From positions 2,480,001-2,544,000 of the forward strand of contig NZ_OZ246019.1 of assembly GCF_965230805.1 (NCBI RefSeq): DNA of 64,000 bases, written 5' to 3'. Positions 16,510 to 24,465 of this stretch are shown one piece after another. Position numbers and translations under genes: made by a program. The notes under the pieces are model-generated. The model was given only the letters and a program-made list of their open reading frames with translations, was not told the DNA's origin and made no database searches. Origin of the DNA: Marinifilum sp965230805. GTDB taxonomy: Bacteria > Bacteroidota > Bacteroidia > Bacteroidales > Marinifilaceae. Position 1 is the first letter of the stretch. Each line of letters opens with the position of its first letter.

Positions 16510-16562
16510 CAAACTTTTTCCGATATTTGTAGTAGGAATTTAAAGCAACTGATTATTTAAGT

Positions 16563-16868
16563 ATGAAATTCATAGCAGTCATATTATCGGTGTATGTAAT
16601 GGTTTTAACAGCCATGCCTTGTGATGATGTACATGCTGCTGATACTAGTTTAGTTGTTTTGGAATTACTCGAGCAAAACCAGTATCACTCATATGATGTT
16701 GATTTATGTTCTCCCTTTTGCTTCTGTGTTTGCTGTCAAACACACCCCAATCCTGTTGCATACTTTACCTTCCAAATTGATTTTGCAGGTTTTAATTTAA
16801 TAATGCCATCAATTGTACAGAATGAAAGGGAATGTATAATTTCATTCTTTCGACCTCCCAAAGTTTAA
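16563..16868 (+). CDS. DUF6660-like small exported Cys-rich protein
   Basis: A 101-aa protein with an N-terminal signal segment (MKFIAVILSVYVMVLTAMPC) and the cysteine cluster CSPFCFCVCC followed by an aromatic tail ending FFRPPKV. This matches the DUF6660 family that heads Bacteroidota heavy-metal efflux operons. Function is unknown; the cysteine cluster suggests periplasmic metal binding. It is the first gene after the palindrome/promoter and so likely the first gene of the Czc-type operon. Confidence 0.75.
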   Translation: MKFIAVILSVYVMVLTAMPCDDVHAADTSLVVLELLEQNQYHSYDVDLCSPFCFCVCCQTHPNPVAYFTFQIDFAGFNLIMPSIVQNERECIISFFRPPKV

Positions 16869-16951
16869 TTCAGTTTTATTTTCTGGTGGACATGAGAAGA
16901 ATACTTGTGTCTTAATGAATTGTAGCTATTTATTTTATAAAACTGAATGCC

Positions 16952-17902
16952 ATGAAAACAATAAGATTAATTTTATCAATTGCAATGGTATTTTTCATTT
17001 CGATTGGAAATACTAACGCTCAATTTAGGGTAAAAAAGAAACACTTACAGGAAATTGATTTAGAAAATACTCCTGTATATGTTCAAACACTGGAATCCAT
17101 TGTAAACCAAAATGAACCATTCACAGAATGTGATGAAAAAAACACTGCCCAAACTCTTAATAAACATGACGACATGCTGTTTAGGAAAGTTGTTAAGGAC
17201 CATTGGTATCTTCCAAATTTAGCAGGAGAATTAAGTCGCAAAGAGATTGAAAGAAAACTTAAGGCAGAGGAAGAAATTTGGTACATTGCTTTCAGTAAAC
17301 ATGCAGATAGTTTCTTCTACAGAAGGAGTGCTAAGCGAAATTCTTACTTCAACTATTCACATTATGAATTATCTCTAGTCGAAAACAAAATTGAAGTCAT
17401 CTCAATTCCATTAGTCAGTGAAGAATTGTCTGAGCTTGAGTTGCACTTTGCCATTAAAACCCTCCAAAGCATTATCAATAAAGTGGAGGCATTCAAAAAC
17501 ATCCGGCAGTATGCCAATAAGATTAATTCAAATGCCAAAATAATCTCAGAAAAAATACTATTGGTATCTGAAAATTTAACTGGCTATTCTCAGGAATATC
17601 TTCAGCAATTCTATGAGGGACAAGTAAAAATTGCAAGTGAAAAAGAAATTCTTCAGGCTATTCACGATAAAGATGGACAATATGCCTACCTAATGATTAC
17701 TGTTAATGATTCTTCGGAGGAACCATCATTTAACCACATTATTCTTGATTGCGGTAAAAATGAACCTTTATTGGTCCTTAGAAATTGCACCTTTTATTCA
17801 AAGCTCTGTGAATATACTTGCAGATTTCAACAACACTCTAATAAGTTAGAATTCCTGTTTGGTTTTCATTTTAAGAAATACCAAAGGATTATAGACTCAT
17901 AA
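16952..17902 (+). CDS. Exported protein of unknown function
   Basis: A 316-aa protein with a clear signal peptide (MKTIRLILSIAMVFFISIGN, cleavage after NAQ). The mature part is mixed alpha/beta and charged, with no motif I recognise; cysteines occur near the C-terminus (CGKNEP, NCTFYSKLCEYTC). It lies between the DUF6660-like gene and the interrupted TRASH-like gene on the same strand. Position suggests a periplasmic accessory of the efflux operon, but nothing in the sequence proves it. Confidence 0.65.
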   Translation: MKTIRLILSIAMVFFISIGNTNAQFRVKKKHLQEIDLENTPVYVQTLESIVNQNEPFTECDEKNTAQTLNKHDDMLFRKVVKDHWYLPNLAGELSRKEIERKLKAEEEIWYIAFSKHADSFFYRRSAKRNSYFNYSHYELSLVENKIEVISIPLVSEELSELELHFAIKTLQSIINKVEAFKNIRQYANKINSNAKIISEKILLVSENLTGYSQEYLQQFYEGQVKIASEKEILQAIHDKDGQYAYLMITVNDSSEEPSFNHIILDCGKNEPLLVLRNCTFYSKLCEYTCRFQQHSNKLEFLFGFHFKKYQRIIDS

Positions 17903-17918
17903 ATAACTATTTGGGACC

Positions 17919-18389
17919 ATGGCTACCAGGAAATTAAACAAAAAACAATTGAGGGACATGCAAATTGTTGAAAACAAAAAATTCAATAAAACCCTGTTAA
18001 CTACCTTCAGTTTGTTTTTCCTGTTTCTAATATTGATTCTGTTTTTTTCACTTATTGGTGTGATACCAAAATTCCTATAGAAAATTCGCATTATACGCAA
18101 GACAGTTCCTAAACATTTGGTTTGTATGTCTAGTGATCGTTTGCAATATCACGAAAGCTCAAAAGTTGTGTATGCAAACAGAGTATTCTATATCTGTAGT
18201 ACCAGATGCCATCAACATCTAGTTAACAACTTTCGGGAACTTGCCTTTGTTACAGATGCATTTTCCTGTAAAACCATCAGTAAATCCAATGCCGCAATTA
18301 GCTTGAAAGAGAAGAATCAACCAATGTTGGTCTATTTTGAAAACATGAAAAACCACAAAAATTATTATACAGAAAAAACTAGTAGCTAA
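17919..18389 (+). pseudogene. TRASH-like membrane-anchored metal-binding protein with in-frame TAG
   Basis: The frame from the ATG at 17919 encodes 53 residues (basic N-terminus, one TM helix LLTTFSLFFLFLILILFFSL) and then TAG at 18078-18080. The same frame continues without further stop through VPKHLVCMSSDRLQ, VVYANRVFYICSTRCHQHL and IGSL-like helices to TAA at 18389. The intact paralogue at 51103 has the same order: basic start, TM helix, VCM, YFGCCQKC, then a conserved tail. So this is one gene of about 156 codons with an amber codon between anchor and domain. A TTG at 18117 could restart the soluble part. Confidence 0.65.
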
Positions 18390-18422
18390 TATCAGAGTTT
18401 TAATAAGTAAAATATATATGAA

Positions 18423-21400
18423 ATGATAAACAGTATAATATCTTTCTCAATTAAAAACAAGGCACTGATCTCGCTTATGACAATTGGCCTGATTATAGGT
18501 GGTTTATACTCCATGACCAAAGTGCCGCTGGATGCCGTACCCGACATTACCAACAACCAGGTATTGGTAATTACCACAGCCCCTAATCTGGGAACAGAAG
18601 ACATTGAACAGTTTGTTACCTACCAGGTAGAGCTGGCAGTAGCTAACTTGCCCGATGTTACAGAAATTCGTAGCATTTCAAGGTTTGGACTGTCGGTTGT
18701 AACCATCGTTTTTAAGGATGAAGCCGGCACTTACCTGCCCCGCCAATTGGTGAGTGAAGCTCTAACGGAGGTAAAAGAAAAAATCCCCGAAGGGTTTGGA
18801 GAACCATTTATGGCTCCAATAAGTACCGGATTGGGTGAAATCTATCAATACACACTGGAAGTGCAGGCCGGTTATGAGAAGGTGTATGATGATATGGAAC
18901 TTCGAACCATTCAAGACTGGATTGTTAAAAGGCAAATGGCCATGTTACCAGGTGTTGTTGAAATTAATACTTTTGGTGGCAGAGGTAAGCAATACGAGGT
19001 TGCTGTTAATTCGGATAAGCTCCGCAGTATGGGTTTAACAATTACTGATGTTTTTGAAGTATTGGAAGCCAATAATCAGAATACCGGTGGTGCATATATC
19101 GAGAAGAACTTTCAGTCCAACTTTATTCGTGGCGAAGGTTTAATGAGGTCGTTGGATGACATTAAAAACACCTTAGTGGCAAACATTGAAGGACAACCGG
19201 TTTTTATCAGGGATGTAGCGGATGTAAAATACGGGAGTTTTGTACGCTACGGTGCATTTACAAAAGACGGAAAAGGTGAAGCAGTTGGTGGCATTGTCAT
19301 GATGCTGAAGGGGGAAAATTCTAATGACGTTATTGATCGAGTAAAAGAACGAATAGCTTTAATCCAGAAATCATTGCCTGAAGGTGTTGTAATAAAATCT
19401 TTTCTTGACCGTAGCAAACTGATAAAAAGTACAACAACTACGGTAGCAGAAAACCTTGGGATGGGTGCATTGATTGTCATCTTTGTATTGGTGCTTTTTT
19501 TGGGTAATCTTCGGGGAGGTTTGATAGTGGCATCAACCATTCCATTGGCATTGCTATTTGCATTTATTATGATGCACTTTTTCGGCGTGTGGGCGAACCT
19601 TATGAGCTTAGGTGCTCTTGATTTTGGGATTCTGGTGGATGGTGCTGTCATTATTGTGGAAAGCATGATTTTCTACCTGCATAGGAAATCATATATCGGA
19701 ACAAAACTAAATTCCTCAAAACGTAATGAAATTGCCTATAATTCGGCGAGTAAAATGATGAATTCTGCCTTTTTCGGGCAGTTAATCATTTTGATTGTTT
19801 TCATACCTGTATTGGCATTACAAGGTGTTGAAGGTAAAATGTTCATTCCTATGGCCATGACATTCGGCTTCGCTGTATTGGGAGTGGTAGTGCTTTGCCT
19901 TACATATATACCCATGATGGCAGCCTTATTTCTTCAACCCCCTAAAACGGATAAAAAATCTTGGGGAGATAAATTGATTGGCAAGCTTGAAAGTATTTAT
20001 ACGCCGGTAATTGACTGGGCGCTTGACAAAAGTCGTATAGTACTAACGATTGCTCTTGTATTACTAATTTCAGGGGGGGGGTTATTCACACGAATGGGTG
20101 CTGAATTTATTCCTCAATTGGATGAAGGCGATTTTGCTTTTCAGGCCTTCTTGAAACCGGGCACCTCGCTTTCCGAAGTGCGGAAAGCTTCTACCCGCCT
20201 GGAGCAGATTGTGCTGGAGAACTTTCCGGACGAAATTGAATCCATCCAAAGCCGCATAGGAGTAGCTGATTTGCCAATGGATCCAATGCCAATTGACATT
20301 GCTGATATATTTGTTATCCTCAAGCCGCAGGAAAAGTGGACCAAAGCTGAATCGAAGCAGGAACTTATTGATAAGGTAAGAGAAAAAGTCAGTGTGTTAC
20401 CCGGCATCAATTTTGAATTTACCCAACCTATTGAAATGCGTTTCAACGAATTGCTGACAGGTATCCGTGAAGATGTTGCCATTAAACTTTATGGTGACGA
20501 TTTGGATCTATTGGCCGACAAGGCCCAGGAAATTGCAGGGCTTATTTCAGGGGTTTACGGAATTGCAGGAGTTAAAGCGGAAGCAACCCGGGGACTGCCC
20601 CAGATTACTGTTCATTACGATCGGAATAAGCTAGGCAGATACGGCTTGAAAATTACGGAACTGAATACAATTGTTGAAACAGCATTTAGCGGTGGTGTTG
20701 CCGGAAGTATCTACGAGGGGGAACGGATGTTCGACCTTGTGGTGAGGTTAGGTGAAGCACATCGCCAAAGCATTAGTGATATTCGAAATTTATTTGTCAC
20801 CCTTCCGGATGGTAATCAAATACCTCTGAAAGAAGTGGCTGATATCAATTACCAGCCTGGTCCCATGCAAATCAGCCGTGACAATACAAACAGGCGTACC
20901 TATGTAGGGATTAATGTTGAAGGCAGGGATATAAAATCCCTTGTTGAGGAGATCCAGGAAATATTGGATGAAAAGCTGAAATTACCCTCAGGTTACTATA
21001 TCCGTTACGGCGGGGCCTTCGAAAACCTGGAAAGAGCTTCAAAAAGATTGTCTTTAGTAGTTCCCCTCGCTTTGGCACTAATATTCATGTTGGTGTTTTT
21101 TGCCGTGAAATCTCTTAAGCAAACATTGATGATATACGTAGCGATACCATTTGCTGCTGTTGGTGGAATCTATTCGTTGTATTTGAGGGATATGCCGTTT
21201 AGTATTTCAGCAGGAATTGGCTTTATCGTGTTGTTTGGTGTAGCGGTACTGAATGGTTTGGTGTTAGTTAGTGGGTTTAATGAACTTAAAGCAGAAGGTA
21301 AACTCCACATCAAAGAAATCATTAAAAAAGGCTCAATAAGACGTATTCGTCCAATTCTTCTGACTGCATCGACCGATATATTAGGCTTTCTCCCAATGGC

Positions 21401-22763
21401 GGTTTCAACCTCGGCCGGTGCTGAAGTACAACGACCTTTGGCAACAGTTGTAATAGGCGGTATGCTAACTTCAACCTTACTTACTCTGGTAGTTTTACCT
21501 GTACTGTACCGGTGGGTTGAATCTGGTAAGAAAAAGTTAAAAGAACCTAAATTAAATACCGCTGTTTTGTCGGTTGTATTTATAATAACGGGACTGTTTT
21601 TTTCAGGAACATTGAAAGCCCAGGAATCATCCATCACTTTACAACAAGCGATTGAAAGGGCCAAAGAAATTTATCCGTCCCTTAAGGCTGCCCAAATGGA
21701 AGTTGAAAAGCAACAAGCCTTAAAATCTACAGCTTTCGAATTGGGTTCCACTAAATTATTTACTGGCAGAGAAGAAGTTAAAGATGGTACAAAGGGCGTC
21801 CAAAATCAGATCGGTATTGAACAATCTAGCATTGATCTTTTTGCGATTCCTTCAAAGATCCAATTGACCAACGCCAGGACCAATTTGGCGGTGTCTGGGA
21901 AAAACTTAACCGAATTTACATTGACTCGAGATGTTAGCAAGGCTTGGTATGAGGCTGTAAATGCCAAGCAACAATTATCTCTATATAAACAACTTGATAG
22001 CCTATATGCAGATTTTGAAAAAGCGGCAGCCTTAAGGTTTAAAACGCAGCAGACTTCCAAAATTGAATATCTGTCTGCTTCAGCAAAATACAAGGAGCTA
22101 CTGGTAAATATCAAAAAAGCTGAAAGTAGCTATTCGGCAGCTTTACAAATTTTAAATCAATATTTAATGTACCCTGGCAAATTTGATGTAGATGTAAAAG
22201 GATTGGAACAAAATGATTTTTCAGTTTTATCTGTAAGAGATTCATTAAAAGGAAGCCCTGTGTTAGATTTTTTTTCCTATACCACCGATGTTGCCAAATC
22301 ATCCTGGAAAGCAGAACGGGCGGGGTATCTTCCCAAGATCGACCTCGGCTATGTAAAACAATCGGTTGATGGAACATCCGGTTTTTATGGATGGGAAGTT
22401 GGTGTATCTGTTCCTTTACTATTTTTCTCCCAAGCAGGAAAAACCAAGGCTTCAAAACTTACCTATAAAATGGCTCAACATCAATTTGCGCAAATACATT
22501 TGGAAATCATGGCAGAGTACAACCAGTTATTTAGCAGATATATGACATTGAAAGAGGTACTCGATTATTATCGAAAAGAGGCATTACCATTGGCCGATGA
22601 ACAAATAGAGGCCTCCAATCTGGCGTATCGCCTTGGAAGCATAGGTTACGTCCAATTTATCCAAAATATGGAAACTGCCATAAATACCAAACAGGAATTT
22701 CTATACCAACAGGCAGAGTATTATGAATTGTCTACCCAATTAAAATTCATAACAGGAAAATAA
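18423..22763 (+). CDS. CzcA-type heavy-metal RND pump fused to a TolC-like domain
   Basis: A 1446-aa protein. Residues 1-1045 are a complete heavy-metal-efflux RND transporter: MTKVPLDAVPDITNNQV near the first TM, and in TM4 the proton-relay motif LDFGILVDGAVIIVES (about 398-413), the DFGxxxDGA pattern typical of Zn/Co/Cd-type (HME1) pumps. After a hydrophobic, signal-like stretch (VFIITGLFFSGTLKAQ, about 1050-1065) a TolC-family outer-membrane-factor domain follows (SITLQQAIERAKEIYPSLKA to the end). CzcA-TolC fusions occur in Bacteroidota. Pumps divalent metal from the periplasm outward with the CzcB-like adaptor encoded next. Confidence 0.93.
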   Translation: MINSIISFSIKNKALISLMTIGLIIGGLYSMTKVPLDAVPDITNNQVLVITTAPNLGTEDIEQFVTYQVELAVANLPDVTEIRSISRFGLSVVTIVFKDEAGTYLPRQLVSEALTEVKEKIPEGFGEPFMAPISTGLGEIYQYTLEVQAGYEKVYDDMELRTIQDWIVKRQMAMLPGVVEINTFGGRGKQYEVAVNSDKLRSMGLTITDVFEVLEANNQNTGGAYIEKNFQSNFIRGEGLMRSLDDIKNTLVANIEGQPVFIRDVADVKYGSFVRYGAFTKDGKGEAVGGIVMMLKGENSNDVIDRVKERIALIQKSLPEGVVIKSFLDRSKLIKSTTTTVAENLGMGALIVIFVLVLFLGNLRGGLIVASTIPLALLFAFIMMHFFGVWANLMSLGALDFGILVDGAVIIVESMIFYLHRKSYIGTKLNSSKRNEIAYNSASKMMNSAFFGQLIILIVFIPVLALQGVEGKMFIPMAMTFGFAVLGVVVLCLTYIPMMAALFLQPPKTDKKSWGDKLIGKLESIYTPVIDWALDKSRIVLTIALVLLISGGGLFTRMGAEFIPQLDEGDFAFQAFLKPGTSLSEVRKASTRLEQIVLENFPDEIESIQSRIGVADLPMDPMPIDIADIFVILKPQEKWTKAESKQELIDKVREKVSVLPGINFEFTQPIEMRFNELLTGIREDVAIKLYGDDLDLLADKAQEIAGLISGVYGIAGVKAEATRGLPQITVHYDRNKLGRYGLKITELNTIVETAFSGGVAGSIYEGERMFDLVVRLGEAHRQSISDIRNLFVTLPDGNQIPLKEVADINYQPGPMQISRDNTNRRTYVGINVEGRDIKSLVEEIQEILDEKLKLPSGYYIRYGGAFENLERASKRLSLVVPLALALIFMLVFFAVKSLKQTLMIYVAIPFAAVGGIYSLYLRDMPFSISAGIGFIVLFGVAVLNGLVLVSGFNELKAEGKLHIKEIIKKGSIRRIRPILLTASTDILGFLPMAVSTSAGAEVQRPLATVVIGGMLTSTLLTLVVLPVLYRWVESGKKKLKEPKLNTAVLSVVFIITGLFFSGTLKAQESSITLQQAIERAKEIYPSLKAAQMEVEKQQALKSTAFELGSTKLFTGREEVKDGTKGVQNQIGIEQSSIDLFAIPSKIQLTNARTNLAVSGKNLTEFTLTRDVSKAWYEAVNAKQQLSLYKQLDSLYADFEKAAALRFKTQQTSKIEYLSASAKYKELLVNIKKAESSYSAALQILNQYLMYPGKFDVDVKGLEQNDFSVLSVRDSLKGSPVLDFFSYTTDVAKSSWKAERAGYLPKIDLGYVKQSVDGTSGFYGWEVGVSVPLLFFSQAGKTKASKLTYKMAQHQFAQIHLEIMAEYNQLFSRYMTLKEVLDYYRKEALPLADEQIEASNLAYRLGSIGYVQFIQNMETAINTKQEFLYQQAEYYELSTQLKFITGK

Positions 22764-22783
22764 TCAACAAAATAGTGTAAAAA

Positions 22784-24031
22784 ATGAAAACAAAAATATT
22801 CATAGCGTTACTTGCAGTGGCAACCCTACTATCGTGCAATTCAACGAAGCAAAACAAACATCAAGGAGAAGAGCATGAAGAACATGGCCCTGAAGGTGTA
22901 GTTGTTTTAAACGAGCAACAACAAAAAGCCCTTAATTTAAAATTAGGCAATTTCCAAATGAGAAATTTAACTTCTGTAGTAAAAACCAATGGTCAGTTAG
23001 AAGTTCCTCCGGCCAATAGCGCAGACATTACAGCTGTAATTGGTGGAAACGTTAAACAAATTAGGGTATTCCATGGAGATAAAGTAAAAGAGGGACAACT
23101 GCTTGCCGTTCTTGAACATCCCGATTACATCGTGTTGCAAGAAAATTTTTCTGAGATAGCAAATAGACTCGAATATTTGGAAAAAGAATATGAGCGTCAA
23201 AAGGAATTGTTTGAAAATAAGATAGGAGCAGGCAAAGTTTATCAACAGGCAAAGGCTGAATACAAAACTGCAAAAGCGAAATACGAAGGATTGAAATCCC
23301 GTTTGCAATTATTGCATCTCTCCCCCGAAAAAGTAATCGAGGGAAAGATCTCTAATACGGTCAACATTTTATCACCTATTAATGGCTATGTAAATGAAGT
23401 AAATATTAAAGTGGGCACCTATGTCGATGCCAGAGATAAGCTATTTGCTATAACAGACAACAGTACCATTCATGCTGATTTTATGGTATATGAAAAGGAT
23501 GTACACCTCGTTAAAGAAGGACAGAAAGTTCATTTTACCGTTTCAAATCGACCTGAAAAAGAATACACCGGGTATGTTTTTGCCATAGGGAAAGAATTTG
23601 AAGCCAATTCCCGGGCAGTTCATATTCATGCAAAAATTAATGAACAAGTTTCCGGCTTAATCCCTGGTATGTATATATCCGGACATTTACATGCCGATGA
23701 GAAATATACCCGTGCTTTACCCAAGGAGGCAATCGTTACGGAGGGTACAAAATCTTATATTTTTATTTATGATGAGATAGCCCTTTCAAAACAACATGAG
23801 CATACAACACATGGTGACGATGAAATTAAGAATGAACATGGCGGTCACGATAATGAAGATGCTCATAGTAAAGCTTTCAGGATGGTTGAAGTCATTCCAG
23901 GGCAAAAAGATGACGGTTATACAGAAATACATCTGATAGATTCTTTACCGGAAAATGTTCAGATTGTGATGAATGCTGCCTACTATTTGTTAGCCGATAT
24001 GAAAAAAGAAGAGACAGAACACGAACATTAA
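22784..24031 (+). CDS. CzcB-type periplasmic adaptor lipoprotein
   Basis: A 415-aa membrane-fusion protein. The lipobox LLSCN gives a lipid anchor at about Cys18, followed by a His/Glu-rich stretch (KHQGEEHEEHGPEG) and the lipoyl/coiled-coil/beta-barrel layout of efflux adaptors (GGNVKQIRVFHGDKVKEGQL; VNILSPINGYVNEVNIKVGT). A second His-rich insertion (HEHTTHGDDEIKNEHGGHD) near residue 345 suggests metal binding. It starts 20 nt after the pump gene and completes the tripartite export system. Confidence 0.92.
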   Translation: MKTKIFIALLAVATLLSCNSTKQNKHQGEEHEEHGPEGVVVLNEQQQKALNLKLGNFQMRNLTSVVKTNGQLEVPPANSADITAVIGGNVKQIRVFHGDKVKEGQLLAVLEHPDYIVLQENFSEIANRLEYLEKEYERQKELFENKIGAGKVYQQAKAEYKTAKAKYEGLKSRLQLLHLSPEKVIEGKISNTVNILSPINGYVNEVNIKVGTYVDARDKLFAITDNSTIHADFMVYEKDVHLVKEGQKVHFTVSNRPEKEYTGYVFAIGKEFEANSRAVHIHAKINEQVSGLIPGMYISGHLHADEKYTRALPKEAIVTEGTKSYIFIYDEIALSKQHEHTTHGDDEIKNEHGGHDNEDAHSKAFRMVEVIPGQKDDGYTEIHLIDSLPENVQIVMNAAYYLLADMKKEETEHEH

Positions 24032-24043
24032 AAAAGTGAAGTT

Positions 24044-24376
24044 ATGAAAGAAATAAAGGCATTTATAAGGCCCAATAAGGTAAATGAGATTGTTCATCGG
24101 CTAATAGACAATGGATTTGAGAATATTACTATTTCTTCAGCTGAAGGAACAGGAAAACTACAGGATGAAAATGCGTTTGTATCCCGAAAGTTCTCCGTAA
24201 CTGATAGTCTGATAGCTAAAATTGAAATGGTGATCAATAATAATGAAGTTGAAAAAGTAGTAAATATTATTTCAGAATACCTTAGAACACTCAATCCCGG
24301 AGATGGGATTCTATATGTATCTGACGTTGAAAGAGCATTTCGTGTAAAAACAAACTTGGAAAACGGAGAGGAATGA
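24044..24376 (+). CDS. PII-like signal protein
   Basis: A 110-aa protein starting MKEIKAFIRPNKVNEIVHRL and containing NPGDGILYVSDVERAFRV near the C-terminus, the beginning and end pattern of the PII (GlnB)-like fold. PII-like proteins beside metal RND pumps are known in other bacteria and are thought to sense metal or a nucleotide rather than nitrogen status; the T-loop here (TGKLQDENAFVSRKF) lacks the GlnB uridylylation Tyr51 context. It lies 12 nt after the adaptor, so it is co-transcribed with it. Confidence 0.8.
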   Translation: MKEIKAFIRPNKVNEIVHRLIDNGFENITISSAEGTGKLQDENAFVSRKFSVTDSLIAKIEMVINNNEVEKVVNIISEYLRTLNPGDGILYVSDVERAFRVKTNLENGEE

Positions 24377-24387
24377 TTTCCAAAAGA

Positions 24388-24418
24388 TAGCAGGTTGCAG
24401 CAACGCCTAGCAATCTGC
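24388..24418 (+). terminator. Hairpin between the PII-like and P-type ATPase genes
   Basis: A 10-bp stem AGCAGGTTGC / GCAATCTGCT (one G-T pair) without a T-tract. It could attenuate transcription into the ATPase gene or stabilise the upstream mRNA end. Confidence 0.4.
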
Positions 24419-24465
24419 TGCTTCATACGTGGTATTTCTCCGGATAAAAATTGTATAAAGAAGAT

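Noticed and set aside
21170..21664. 164-aa and other long minus-strand ORFs within the RND genes
   Set aside because: They are antisense to strongly conserved pump or P-type ATPase coding sequence and show no family features.
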